Shown: positions 31,857 to 42,809, counted from the first letter of the stretch. The stretch: 64,000 nucleotides of DNA from Lepidostoma basale (GCA_022606425.2 JAHDVF020001346.1:372001-436000); one strand, 5' to 3'. The notes: generated from the letters alone by a model not told the origin. Program-made: numbers and translations.

Positions 31857-32269
31857 AAAGTAATAAAAATGATTCGTATCGATAACAAACCTGTACTAAG
31901 TTTTGTAATGTAACGGAAAGCTTTCTCTGTGAAAGACATAATTCATGGTTTAGTTAACGTGAGCTGCAATTCTAATAGCTAATAGAATCGAAGAAGCGAA
32001 CTAGCAATAAGAGATAATTCAGAGTGACAGTAAGACCGTTGAATCTAGACAGCTTTAAAAGTTACCCGGAATAATCCTGTTACTCCACCGCACTTACCAG
32101 TAAAGGGCTTTCAGAGTAACTCTGGATAATAAATGGTTTTTATTTTTTTATTCGAACTTTACATGAATAAAATAAGACTAAATTTTTCGATATAACGTCG
32201 AACAATTTGCAAATAAAAATGTATTCCAAATAATTAATAAGAGTGAAAACCTAGAAGTTCTATTATTAT
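31857..32269. other. Spacer, nothing recognised
   Basis: Mixed sequence with no repeat relatives. GATTCGTATCGATAAC at 31870 and GTTACCCGGAATAATCCTGTTACTCC at 32051 are the only GC-bearing words. Confidence 0.45.
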
Positions 32270-32430
32270 ATATTGTATTGAAATGACATGTTTCATGGCA
32301 TAATCAAATATTTTTTTGTTGTCTTAGACATTTGATGGTACCTTAAATAGACGAAACATGTCATTCGCATAAAATATAGTGAAACCTCTTAGAAAGCATG
32401 CGTTTTCATTCGTATTAATTATTTAATACA
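32270..32430. mobile_element. Foldback family 1 element, eroded left arm
   Basis: Left GAAATGACATGTTTCATGGCATAATCAAATA; right GACGAAACATGTCATTCGCATAAAATATAGTG…GCGTTTTCATTCGTATTAATTATT. Left outer arm deleted. Confidence 0.8.
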
Positions 32431-32765
32431 GAGTTTTCCATCATTGTTCAAAAAACAATAAATATAATATGTATAAACCTCATAAAGTTTATACCAGATT
32501 TTACTTATTGTTGATGAAAAAAAAATTTTTGGCGTTTTTTTATATCTAACAAATAATTATTATTTATCATTTTAATCTTAACGAATAGGTACTACGAAGT
32601 GCGGCGTAGAAACCTCGATTTTTTTAAACGATTAATTGTTTATTAAATCAGGGGAAAACATATTTGTTTGACCTCTACGAAAAATGAAATATATGTAGTC
32701 GATTTTTTTAAATGTTGAGCTTTTGCAGTTTATGCTTTTAGTTTTGCAGTTTATATTAAAAATAC

Positions 32766-32942
32766 AATACGAATGATAACGTCTGTTTTATACAAGATTA
32801 AATATATTTTATGGAAATGACACGTTTCGCCTGTCTAAGGCATTATTATATTATACATTTGATAATGCCTTAGACAGGCGAAACATATCATTCACATTAA
32901 ATATATTAAAACTTCAAGATAACAGACGTTTTCATTCGTATT
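32766..32942. mobile_element. Foldback family 1 element, type example
   Basis: Near-perfect hairpin of two ~80 bp arms around TATATTATAC: AATACGAATGATAACGTCTG…GTTTCGCCTGTCTAAGGCATTAT / ATAATGCCTTAGACAGGCGAAAC…CAGACGTTTTCATTCGTATT. On the right arm GCCU-UAGAC-AGGC pairs directly before GAAACAU. Confidence 0.92.
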
Positions 32943-33264
32943 AACCTATGTGGGTATTAGCTACATAGCACCCTACGGTAAGAATACCCGCAAAACGCAT
33001 AACATTTTAGTTGAGTTTATTTTAATAAGAAATGAAAGCTGAAAAAATTCGGAAATATTAGTAAACATTAGGCAAAGTTTATAATTTTATAAAAACTTAA
33101 TTTTTCAAATTTTTGTGACTTGTTAACCAAACTTCTATTTTAATGTTAATATAACTTTAAACCATAATCAAATATCTAAAGGTTGCGGCTTAAATTTCGT
33201 CGTGACTTTTTTGTAAATATATCAATTTTTTTTTTTTTTTTACAATAAATTACATTAATTAAAA

Positions 33265-33695
33265 AAAAAAACTACTAACTAACCAACACGCCGTCTCCCC
33301 GAGGGGGTTGGCAGAATGAATAGACCGCCACACTTTTCTTTCCTGACATATTTCTCTCGCTTCCTCAACATTCATACATCGTGTCTTGCACGCGCCTCGA
33401 TTTCTCTGTTATAATTTTTTAACCATTCTTTCTTCATTCATTCTTTCCATAGATATGTCCAAACCATCTTAATGATCCTTTTATTATTTTGTTCATAACA
33501 CCATCATTCGCACCGCATTCACTTCTTATATTTTCATTCGACACTCTATCATACACAGAGTATCCACACATTCGTCTAAGAGATCTCATTTCTACTGCAT
33601 TTATTCTACTTTCATCCTTCTTTTGCTAATTCCATGTTTCACTTCCATACATAAGGGTCGGTAAAAGAACACCATTGTGCAGAGCCATTTTAGCT
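33265..33695 (-). mobile_element. LINE-A 3' end with internal deletion
   Basis: CACGCCGTCTCCCCGAGGGGGTTGG start. ~110 bp is missing at 33412 (GATTTCTCTG joined to TTATAATTTTTTAACC, losing the HDQINQI…GTRNRG codons). Continues to GCACAGAGCCATTTTAGC (VHNGV). Confidence 0.9.
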
Positions 33696-33704
33696 TTATA
33701 CATT

Positions 33705-33852
33705 AATTAATACGAAGATTTATTACAATTTATGGGAGTGACATGCTTCGGCTGTCTCACGCATTATCAAATATCTAAAATGATAATACCTTTGACAGGC
33801 GAAACATGTCATTCACATTAAATATAACAAAACTTCTAGATACGAGTTTTAC
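33705..33852. mobile_element. Foldback family 1 element
   Basis: ATTAATACGAAG…GGGAGTGACATGCTTCGGCTGTC and GACAGGCGAAACATGTCATTCACATTAAATATAACAAAACTTCTAGATAC. It abuts the LINE-A truncation point. Confidence 0.85.
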
Positions 33853-33859
33853 ATTATTG

Positions 33860-34735
33860 GTCAAAAATAAAAATTGAATTATAGTACCTAATTTTATTTT
33901 CTACTCCTCTGACTTTATACAGTAATTTTAAACAAAAATAAAAAAATGTTTTGAAATATATATGACACATTTGACACAATATATCGGAACGTTTATTCGG
34001 CATCCATTCGTGTCTAGTGCATTTTCTTCTATTAAGCATTCTAGATTCAACTGTGCTATTTTCTTCGTATAATGTCCTCCTATTACAGTAACGTTCCTAA
34101 CTGTAGCGGTAATGTTGCGTTTAAGTCACATTTAACAACCAAATTACCTTTAATGCCGGTAGCTTGACACGAAGAAAATAAACTCAAAGGAACTTAGAAC
34201 GTTTGTCTGTCCATTTAATAAATGATGACAACTTTACAACTCCACTAACCCCAAGTGAGTTACCTATACTCTTCATTGCGTGTAGAATACAGCATTGAGA
34301 AGTTGGGAAAAATTATATGCTAGTCTGAAATGTTACTAAATGATTACAATTTTTTTTGATATCATATAAAAAATAGATTAAGAGCTTAATTTTGCTAACC
34401 TATAATATATTGATGAATTCTTTGACAATTCTTAATGCATGAATAAATAAAATCAAATTGATGAACACTTATTTATTTTTTTCATTTATGTAAACATTAA
34501 ATAAGCCTTAAACTTATTTCTGAATAAAAGAGTTTTGTAATGAAAAATGATCAATTGATATTATTTAATACAAATAATATAAAAAAATTAGGCTAGTATT
34601 TTTATTTATTAAAATAATGAGATGTGATGTATATGCAATGTTAATAAAGAAAATTTAATTGTTTACCCAAATTCTTTGCAGAATATAAGTTGAGAAATAT
34701 TAAAAATACCATGTGTTATGATGTAAAAAAAAATA
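33860..34735. other. AT-rich spacer, nothing recognised
   Basis: No repeat relatives found. GTAACGTTCCTAACTGTAGCGGTAATG at 34088 is the only notable higher-GC word. Confidence 0.45.
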
Positions 34736-34737
34736 TC

Positions 34738-35075
34738 TTCTTCTTTTAATAGATCTGACGATCTGTGAACGATTCTCATTGAACGATATCCCCCATTTCG
34801 CAAGTTTTTTTATGTCTTCGTTGCGGATACGATCTCGGAAAGTTTTTCTAGTAAATGATCTCAGGACATTCAACTCCGATGTTCTTGGTTCGCACAGTGT
34901 CGGTCCGCGTCTCTACAGCGTACGTCATGATAGGTCACAAGCATGTCTTTGTGATACTGTATGGAATTTTTACAACTTTCTTTAGCAAGTCATCTTCAGA
35001 CTCAACTATTATGCGGCATCGTCTGCATAGCAAATGAGGTTCACAGTTTTACTGTCCATTTTATAACCTAGTCCC
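34738..35075 (-). mobile_element. RTE-like RT fragment retaining YADD
   Basis: On the minus strand ATTTGCTATGCAGACGATGCC translates to ICYADDA, the catalytic box of reverse transcriptase. It is followed by ESEDDLLK, then IMTYAVETRTDTVRTKNI and a decayed FRDRIR-like block ending in the group B terminus (ACAGATCGTCAGATCTATTAAAAGAAGAAG). Stops and deletions make it dead, but it shows that group B elements are RT-encoding LINEs. Confidence 0.85.
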
Positions 35076-35144
35076 AAATTAATAATATTTACTCGTTTCA
35101 AATTCAATTGCTCAAAATTGATTACGCGTGATATTATTATGACT

Positions 35145-35545
35145 TCTTCTTTCTGTGTCCTATCAGGTCTCCCTAACGTTGACTATCACCCTTGAGAGTG
35201 ATGACCTGGTATCCCCTAGCCTTCTCTGGAGGATATTCTGTCGGGGTTACCTTATTAGGCTCGGTGTATCCAGTTTTATGGCGCTGGAAGCTCGCTATTC
35301 GTCCTCTCTCTATCTGCTATGGCACTAAGTAATACGAGTATGTGCCACATTGCCCGGGGTCCACGGGGTCTTTAAAAGACCTCTCGTGGAAGCTAGAGAG
35401 TTAGACATGATAGTAGTGTTGCAGTTGTAAATGCAACATGGTGCCTCACGACATTTTGTAGAGGCATATTTTCCAGCAAAACATACCCCATCGTAGCCCT
35501 ACTACCCTTTTGAACCCCATTATAATGACTAACGAAACAAAATTT
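35145..35545 (-). mobile_element. LINE 3' end, (GAA)n-tailed type, weak
   Basis: CTTCTTCTTTCTGTGTCCTATCAGGTCTCCCTAACGTTGACTATCACC resembles 37678-37730 (CTTCTTCTTCGCGTGCTGTATCAGGTCCCCCTGACATTGGCAATCACT). Probably the same LINE 3' region in minus orientation. The rest, to about 35545, is mixed-composition sequence with no second copy here. Confidence 0.5.
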
Positions 35546-35719
35546 GAATGTGTGATTATTTAATAGTGAATTAAGAACAATTTATGAAAAATGGAAAATG
35601 TAAAAATTGCACCATTCATTATTTGTTTGAAATTTAAAAGAATATAACGCGTACTGTACATAAAGCAGGAGTAGTTCGTGTACATAAGAAGTTAAGTACT
35701 TGCGCTATAGACTAGTCAA

Positions 35720-36290
35720 CTCTGGCCGGTAAGTGTCCCGCCGATTGACCGCATCGGACGTGAACTGTGAGCGGTCACACCGCCGGTCGCTCGCGTCCCT
35801 CGGAACGCTTAATATTTCTCCTCCGTGCCGTGCTCCTCCCCACGATCCGAATAAAAAGATCGCCGCTTCTCGCTCGAGGCGTCTCGGGGGAATCGGCCCG
35901 TTCCGATCTTCGGGTAAAAAGAAAGAATAATAAAAAAAACCCGAACAATAGTCAAGAAACAGATTGGGGGCAAGTTGCGCCCGCCCCAGCGCTCATGAAA
36001 CATGCAGGGCGGGCGGGCGTCCCACTTGTTGACAAACACAGGCCGAGATGTCAGCGCCGACATTAGTCGCATGGGCATGCATTCTTTATCAGCTTCACCC
36101 GGAGCGATTGCTGGCACTTGTATATATTTGATGACGCCAGGGGGAAACGGGAAGCTGTGTCCGATGCCGCTTGCCGGGTGTCGCCCGCTCCTGCCCCGCG
36201 CGGTCACCTCCGCTCACGACTCTGCGATGTGCGAGTACCTGCACAAAATGGGTTACCGCTTTTACCCGAACTAATGAATCACCCCCTTCA
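35720..36290. promoter_or_regulatory. Largest single-copy GC-rich island
   Basis: About 570 bp, CpG-bearing (GACCGCATCGGACGTG, CGCCGGTCGCTCGCGTCCC, GGGCGGGCGGGCG, CCCCGCGCGGTCACC). CTCTGGCCGGTAAGTGTCC at 35721-35739 contains a strong 5' splice-donor consensus (GTAAGT). Several long antiparallel frames overlap, as expected of stop-poor GC-rich DNA; none is recognisable. Could be an alternative first exon with promoter, or an enhancer. Confidence 0.4.
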
Positions 36291-36361
36291 TCAATCATGT
36301 TAATACTGTATTAAGTTAAATCTTATAAAGATACAAAATATTAAAACACTTATTATATTTA

Positions 36362-36870
36362 CTTAGTGCACAATGGTGTTCTTCTACCGACCCTTATGTA
36401 TAGAAGCGAAGCATGGAACTGGCAAAGGAAGGATGAAAGTAGAATAAATGCAGTAGAAATGAGATCTCTTAGACGAATGTGTGGATATTCTGTGTATGAT
36501 AGAGTGTCGAATGAAAATATAAGAAGTGAATGCGGTGCGAATGATGGTGTCATGAACAAAATAATGAAAGGATCATTAAGATGGTTTGGACATATGGAAA
36601 GAATGAATGAAGAAAGAATGGTAAAAAAATTATATGTTAATGATGTAAATGGTACCAGAAATAGAGGAAGACCAAGGAAAACGTGGCACGATCAAATAAA
36701 TCAAATATTGAATGTCGGCCATGTGAGGAGTCAGAGAAATCGACGCGCGTGCATGACACGATGTATGAATGTTGAGGAATCGAGAGAAATATGTCAGGAA
36801 AGAAAAGTGTGGCAGTCCATTCTTTCTGCCTACCCCTTCGGGGAGACGGCGTGATGGTTAGTTAGTTAGT
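36362..36870 (+). mobile_element. LINE-A 3' end, best-preserved C-terminus
   Basis: Open frame from 36366 to the TGA at 36852-36854 (162 codons). In order: YRSEAWNWQRKDESRINAVE, MRSLRRMCGYSVYDRVSNEN, IRSECGAND, SLRWFGHMERMNEERMVKKL, GRPRKTWHDQINQILNVGHV, RSQRNRRACMTRCMNVEESR, KVWQSILSAYPFGETA. This is the post-RT domain of an RTE/endonuclease-RT type LINE, the region after the catalytic YADD; no RT motifs are present. The hairpin CCCCTTCGGGG at 36833-36843 overlaps the YPFG codons, and the tail (TTAG)n starts 3 nt after the stop. An undamaged frame implies a recent insertion. Clade (RTE versus CR1-like) is not settled from this part alone. Confidence 0.94.
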
Positions 36871-37369
36871 TTAATTATAATAATGCATGATGATAATATA
36901 ATTTAGATAAAACATACATTTGAAAAAAAAAAATTTTTATAGAAATTATTAATTAGTTTCGATAAAAATGACACAACATTTTTACACACAGCTAACAAAT
37001 AACAATAAATTAAACAAACTTGAAAATTTAGAAACCCTGAAGTCGGTGAAATTAAGTGAAAATATAATAAATAATCAGATTCCTCCTTTTACTCCTTTCT
37101 CCTTAAATACTTTGTCTACATTTAATCTCCCAAGCTCCCATTCCCAACCAAATGCAAATTAATCATTTATTTATTAATTTCTATATAAATGATATATTTT
37201 CAAATGTATGTTTTTCCTAAATTATATTATCATCATGCATTATTATTATTTAATGTAATTTATTATTTTACTGTTAAAAAATAATTGGTAGTACCTACTT
37301 TTAACAAATAGCCCAAATTAATTTTTAATTTTGAATTTTTGTATCGAATTTTAAATGCGTTTTTTATAA

Positions 37370-37550
37370 GTCTTTCTTTGTTTAGTTTTTGTTATATTTT
37401 TACACCTGAAGATGGAGGTATCCTCTGAAACATTTCGTGTATTTTAATACTTTTGTATTAAAAAAGTGGTTTAAACAATGTTTTATAAATTTCCAAAGTA
37501 GATTACTATGGAATTCCACAGTGTTAATGCCTTAACTTTCAATAAACTTA
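37370..37550 (+). repeat. Foldback family 3-like arm plus GGAATTCCACAGTGTT repeat
   Basis: ACACCTGAAGATGGAGGTATCCTCTGAAACATTTCGTG carries CTGAAGA, a GAGG/CCUC hairpin and GAAAC. At 37500 ACTATGGAATTCCACAGTGTTAATGCC matches the insertion at 28110. Confidence 0.6.
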
Positions 37551-37554
37551 TTAT

Positions 37555-38010
37555 ATTAATAATACGAATGAAAACGTCAGTTTTCTAGAAGTTTTATATA
37601 TAATATGGGAATGACATGTTTCGCCCTTCTAAGGCATTATCAAATGTGACGAAATTTCAGCTCGTCGCTGTTTATATCTTCTTCTTCGCGTGCTGTATCA
37701 GGTCCCCCTGACATTGGCAATCACTCCGGCGAAGGCTTCTTTATCTTTTGCAACCCGGAACATAGTTCCGGGCTGTTTTTATACAGTAGTAAATGGAGCA
37801 GAATATGGTAATTAACGAAAATTGATGTGACCTTATATTTTTAACAAATAATTAGTAGTTCCGGAAATATTGGAAATCGTTTCTTGGAACTCATTTAGAA
37901 CTTTTATGACAATAATTACATAGTTAGGGGATACTAAATGATATTATATAAATCAAGAATAAGTTATTTGAGGTAGGACGAAATAAAGCGTTTCTAAGAA
38001 AAACATCTTA
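37555..38010 (+). mobile_element. Foldback family 1, long one-armed derivative
   Basis: Left arm AATACGAATGAAAACGTCAGTTTTCTAGAAG…GACATGTTTCGCCCTTCTAAGGCATTATCAAATGTGACG, then ~350 bp of body. The last 190 bp is the complement of both tandem units at 56005-56395. A LINE 3' end (CTTCTTCTTCGCGTG) sits at ~37677-37790 inside. Ends in AAGCGTTTCTAAGAAAAACATCTTAGAAACGCTT, a 12 bp hairpin. Confidence 0.75.
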
Positions 38011-38030
38011 GAAACGCTTTATTATTTAAC

Positions 38031-38566
38031 GCCTAACTAACTAGCTAACTAACCATCACGCTGTCACCCCGAAGAGGTAGGAAGAAATAATGGACTTACA
38101 CACTTTTCTTTCCTAACAAATTTCTCTCGCATCCTCAACATTCGTACATCGTGTCATGAACGCGCGTCGATTTCTCTTACTCCTCACGTGGCCGGCATTA
38201 AATATTTGATTTATTTGATCGTGCCACCTTTTCCTCGGTCTACCTCTATTTCTAGTCACATTTACATCGCTAACATATACTTTTCTACCATTCTTTCTAC
38301 ATTCATTATTTTCATGTGTCCAAACTATCTTAATGATCCTTCATTATTTTGGTCATAACACCATCATTCGCACCGCATTCACTTCTTATATTTTCATTCG
38401 ACAGTATCATACACAGAGTATCCACACAATCGTCTAAGAGATCTCATTTCTAATGCATTTATTCTACTTTCATCCTTTTTTGCCAGTTCCATGTTTCGCT
38501 TCCGGTCGGTACAAAAACACCATTGTGCACTGCCATTTTAGCTTTTGCGATGACAATTATTTAACC
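38031..38566 (-). mobile_element. LINE-A 3' end, 535 bp copy
   Basis: Tail, hairpin altered to CACCCCGAAGAGGTAGG. Body to CATTTTAGCTTTTGCGATGACAATTA (VIANK codons), with small deletions at ACAGTATCATAC and at the YGSEAW block. Confidence 0.9.
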
Positions 38567-38715
38567 ATCTATTTGATTCATGAATGAACTTTTCAAAATA
38601 TAATAGTAGCGAGACTTTCATCAGGTGAATTCTACCAAAACAACCATCGCCGGGAGTCGAAATTATGACCTTCGATGTGAAAGACTAGATGTGGCCACTC
38701 TGCTACGAAGGCCTT
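38567..38715 (-). mobile_element. tRNA-derived SINE
   Basis: Minus strand: GGCCTTCGTAGCAGAGTGGCCAC (A box), TTCGACTCCCGGCGATGG (B box and T arm), then GGTAGAATTCACCTGATGAAAGTCTCGC. It starts where the LINE-A copy is truncated. Confidence 0.75.
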
Positions 38716-39230
38716 ACTTCTATCATACATGTAGATGTAGGTATGTGTGTACATCGGCGCATAGAAACTAGCTGAACTATACGAGTGCCCGTGCAGAGCG
38801 ATACATAGGTGTACATCAAATTCGGGCGGATTGGATTATAAGAGGAACCAGGCCGAAGTTTGCTTAGCGCCATTCGGTTCTGCGAAGTATGCCGCTCTTT
38901 AATGAATGTAAATACACCTACGATCATTCTACCTCCAATATTGGCTTACAATAAGGCAGGGCCGGCGGAGAACAGTGCCGGCGCAGGTGGGGCCGGCCTA
39001 TTGAGCTCTCGGCAGCAGCTTTAATTATTGAAGCCTCTCACCTCTTGCCCCAAGCGAGAATTCACTATGCGGAAAGCCAAACTTTCTTATACAAATAGAA
39101 CCCATAATTAAGATTAAATTTTAAACAACGTTTGGCTCCCGGGGCGCTCCCGGCGCAGTGAGATTTCTCTTAATACGCCGCCAATATTTTGACGGACAGA
39201 AAAAAGTTAATTAAGGTTAGGTGAATAATC
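38716..39230. promoter_or_regulatory. Single-copy GC-rich island, homeodomain-rich
   Basis: GGCGGATTGGATTATAAG (Otx/bicoid-like GGATTA), GCTTTAATTATTGAAGCC (homeodomain TAATTA in an imperfect palindrome), ACAATAAGGC, and GCAGGGCCGGCGGAGAACAGTGCCGGCGCAGGTGGGGCCGGCC. CTCCCGGGGCGCTCCCGGCGC shows a repeated CTCCCGG. No repeat relatives. A plausible developmental enhancer, unproven. Confidence 0.4.
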
Positions 39231-39369
39231 CAATTTCGTTTTTATAATTCGAATTCCTTTCTCACTATCGAGGAGAGCTACACATATTTAGCTTTTTAAT
39301 TTACTGAAATTCCTTCATTATATATAGAACAGCACAAATAATTGTCATATTACTAAATCGTTTTTAGAT

Positions 39370-39750
39370 ATTTGTCTTTTTCTTTTTTATATACTTTGTA
39401 TATATTATGCACACTAACGTTAGAAAGAAAAAAAATTATTACATATCAGACATGTTTCGGACAACCGGTCTTTCTTCAGTGATAAATATTATAAAGAAAC
39501 TTATTTAAAATATTATAAAATTGTTTACAAATATGATCATTTTTGACAGAACACATTTGTAAACAATTGTATAATATTTTAATATGTATCTTTATAATAT
39601 TGTACACTGAAGAAGGACGGTTGTCCGAAACATGTCTGATATGTAATTTTTTTTAGTTAGTTTTGTATACACAAATTATAAAATTATATAAAAAAGAAAA
39701 AGACAAATAAAACATCTACAACACAAAGTATGGCAAACATAGAAGATTTT
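39370..39750. mobile_element. Foldback family 3 element, full
   Basis: Arms: TATACTTTGTATATATTATGCACACTAACGTTAG…ATCAGACATGTTTCGGACAACCGGTCTTTCTTCAGTG and CACTGAAGAAGGACGGTTGTCCGAAACATGTCTGATATG…GTATACACAAATTAT. Tail ACATCTACAACACAAAGTATGGCAAACATAGAAG to the right. The right arm preserves all parts of the hammerhead-like core. Confidence 0.9.
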
Positions 39751-39894
39751 TTTTTAGATATGCTTGTAAAACTGCATTACTATAGACAGCCTGCATTATA
39801 ATTAGAATTAAAATAGTTATTCTATCGAATAGTTCAGATTTGTTGAATATATTTCATTTTAAAATACGCAAATAACGAAAACAATATAAAGTGA

Positions 39895-40130
39895 TAAACA
39901 AATAACACCATTCCTTAATAGATAAATAAAATGTGTAATGTTTTCAAAACATTGTATTTTCACAACACTTTTCGTAAACATTTTTCGGGACACTCAAGAA
40001 GGGCTTCTGTGTCCCGAAACATGTTTTTGAAATGCAATATTTCAACAACAAAAAATATTCAAAATTATAATATTAAATCTACAAGACAAAGTGGTAGCGA
40101 ATATATTAAAAGATCTTTTTTTTTGCATAA
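39895..40130 (+). repeat. Foldback family 3-like, diverged
   Basis: GACACTCAAGAAGGGCTTCTGTGTCCCGAAACATG (GGG/CCC stem, CUCAAGA in place of CUGANGA), then AATCTACAAGACAAAGTGGTAGCGAATATATT, the family tail. Confidence 0.7.
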
Positions 40131-40229
40131 ATAGAAGTTATGAAGAAACCGTTTATTCTTTTTATCGAAGCAATCTACGAGTATAAAGAGAATTGAACGG
40201 CTTTAAATAGAATTATGATATTTTCTCGA

Positions 40230-40480
40230 TATTAGAATGATAACCCCTTGAAGTATACCCTTCCGACAAAAAAACGTTAATGATACGGTACGACTGCTGG
40301 AAAGCATTTATTAGATATAGTTGTCCGTTCTGTAGCAGGAGCTCGCACGCAACTTCTCCACGGAACCCGGATCCCTTCGGTAGCCAGGCTGTCACGTGAA
40401 TATTGTATAAGGAGTAAACCGATTCAGGGGGTGGATGGAGACGATTATGGACATTTGACCTTAAGTAGGGATTATTAAAT
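40230..40480. promoter_or_regulatory. Single-copy GC-richer island
   Basis: ACGGTACGACTGCTGG, GTAGCAGGAGCTCGCACGCAACTTCTCCACGG and TGTCACGTGAATATTG (CACGTG at 40393). No repeat relatives; a 109-codon minus-strand frame covers it without recognisable content. Confidence 0.3.
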
Positions 40481-40672
40481 AGAAATTTCAGTTTGAAAAC
40501 TATATAAAATATTATTTGTGACAGTTTGTACATAAAGGTCAAAAATAATTACAATTAAACGTGGTTATTCTTCAAATTAATAATCATACAACAATTACGT
40601 AAATAAACACAAAATATTTATATGAGAAGTTGAAACTGTCGTTATATAATAATAAAATTAATATAAATTTAC

Positions 40673-41700
40673 TATGGAAGCAATGCATGGAACTGGTAAA
40701 AGAAGTATGAAAGTAGAATAAACGCACTAGGAATGAAATCTCTTAGACGAATATGCTGAAAAAATGTGTACGATATTGAGTTTCGAATGAAAATATAATA
40801 ATTGAATCCGGTGCGAATGTAAGTATTATGAACAAATAAATGAAATCGCAGAAATAAAAATGATTTAATCTCCTTTTTTAAAATAATAAACTCACACTTT
40901 GATGCACCCTGTCTTCTCGAAAATATAAAATTCAATGTACCCACCCGGAATCTAAGGCAAATTAAACTTTTTCACGAAAATCTCCATAAAACAAACTACG
41001 GATATAATGCACCTATACCTAGAATGACTAGACTTGTAAACTGTTGTCAAGACTTAGATTTTTTGGATTAAATCTAAATTCTTTTTTGTCTAAACTTAAA
41101 AAATATCGACCTCCATCAAACCCTTAAATTGTCTAAACCAGATGCAGCTTTTACTATTTGTTTGTCACTGAGACTACTTGTACCTTGTAATCCTTCCACA
41201 ATATAATCAAATATGTCGTTAGCTAATTGCAGTCGTGTTCTTGTTGCTCATCTCTAGTATACATATCTATTAATCTTTCTTCTTTACTCTCTTCCAGATC
41301 ATCCTCTTAACTTATCCTAGGCTAATTGTTTACTGTTACTGTTTTAAAATGTTCCTAGATTTAAGTAACTTATCTGTATTATGAATAATGTATTGGAATT
41401 AATTCCGTCAACAACAAAATAAATAAATAAATAAAATAAATAGATAATAAAAATGGTTATGACATATGGAAAGAATGATAAAAAAGGAAAACCGAGGAAA
41501 ACGTGAAACGATCAAATAAATCAAATATTAATGTCGGCCACGTGAGGAGTCGGAGAAATCTACGTGCGTGCATGACACCATGTATGAATTTTGAAGAAGC
41601 GTGGGAAGTAAGTCATGAATGAAAATTGTGGCAGTCCATCCTTTTTGCCTATCCCTTTGGCGAGACGGCGTGATGTTTAGTTAGTTAGTTATATAAATTT
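40673..41700 (+). mobile_element. LINE-A copy split by a Jockey-like insertion
   Basis: 40673-40862 covers YGSNAWNW…NEHK (ATGGAAGCAATGCATGGAACTGG to GAACAAATAAATGAAATC). Homology resumes at 41446 (AATAAAAATGGTTATGACATATGG) and runs to GCCTATCCCTTTGGCGAGACGGCGTGATGTTTAGTTAGTTAG. The flanks of the gap repeat AATAAAAATG. Confidence 0.88.
40863..41445 (+). mobile_element. Jockey-like LINE, 3' truncated-end insertion
   Basis: Translates to LLENIKFNVPTRNLRQIKLF, HENLHKTNYGYNAPIPRMTR and LVNCCQDLDF, the terminal block of Jockey-type RT proteins ('…F.VP…R…LF.VP..RT.Y…P..R…N'). ~400 bp of 3' UTR follows, ending in (AAAT)n at 41416-41440. 10 bp TSD AATAAAAATG (40853-40862, 41446-41455). Confidence 0.85.
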
Positions 41701-42639
41701 AGAATTTCTTTGCGAATGGGGAAAATGTATTTTAAAACGTTTTTTTTATGTGTAATATAATGTGCAATTGTTTAATAAATATTTAGTGAAATTAAAGCCA
41801 ATTCAACAAACGAATCATAAAATTAAAACGTCAGTAGAACCCCACTAGAGGCGAAGTCTTTTCTTAATAATTAATTCTTTGAAACCAATTCACAAAGATA
41901 AGCCCGATCACGAACGATGTTTACTCGGATAATAACTTAAAAGCAAATATCTAGGAATAGAGTTCGGTTGGTAATAATGTCGTACGCGGTGTTAAAACAG
42001 TGGAGGATAAAATCTCTTCGCCACGCGTAAATGTTAATCGGCCATATATTATGATGTCAATCAAAATTCCTTCAAAATTTTTGATAAAGGACAAAGATAA
42101 AGATGTGAGCTTCGAAAAATAACAAAACAAACATGTTTGTGTCAATAGGCGAACATTCGTAATATTATTACGTATTTTGGAACCGTCCAGAATAATATGT
42201 TTGTTTGTCAGTACAACTCAAACAGCACGAGGTCCGCTGTACCTGCGTTTGAATACTGTTTAATACCGTAATCATGTTTGCGTTTAGCATTTCTGTGTTT
42301 GGTGTGCGGGTTAGTTTGTTTCCTACTTTAAAGGGAATGGCTATAATTCGTCACGCCCGAAACTCTAAACCACAATATCATCATTCATTGGCTAGAAGTA
42401 ACCTCAATTTCAAATTCAATTATAAAACTTTCAGGTAATGCACATCGGTAAATTTGTATATAAAAATGCTTTAAGCTAAGGCTAATAGTACTGTATAATG
42501 CATATTTATGGAAAATACTCTATATTTTGAGTTCAGAGATCGTATTTCTTGATACGTTTCTAGCATATTACACCTTAGATTAGATTTCGAAAATTTTACT
42601 TGTGCAAATAATGCTTAACAAATACAAGAAATAAAAGAA
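41701..42639. other. Unassigned single-copy sequence
   Basis: No repeat relatives. 42180-42370 is GC-richer (ACTCAAACAGCACGAGGTCCGCTGTACCTGCG, TTTGGTGTGCGGG). Nothing codes. Confidence 0.4.
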
Positions 42640-42800
42640 TAACAAGTATCAAATGTATTTATTGTTTCTTGAAAAATGATGTGAAACTACATATTAAATA
42701 ATTAATACGAATGAAAACGTCAGTTTTTTAGAAGTTTTATAATATTTTATAGGAATGACATGTTCCGCCCTTCTAAGGCATTATCATATGTGACGAAACT
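42640..42800 (+). mobile_element. Foldback family 1, left arm
   Basis: TATTGTTTCTTGAAAAATGATGTGAAACTACATATTAAATAATTAATACGAATGAAAACGTCAG then GACATGTTCCGCCCTTCTAAGGCATTATCATATGTGACGAAAC, the same subtype as 37555. TTATTGTTTCTTGAAAAATGA repeats at 42858. Confidence 0.8.
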
Positions 42801-42809
42801 TTTGAGTCG

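Noticed and set aside
35733..36303. Multiple overlapping frames in the GC-rich island, up to 132 codons
   Set aside because: Antiparallel, overlapping and without homology or codon bias; stop-poor because GC-rich. Kept only as a regulatory candidate.
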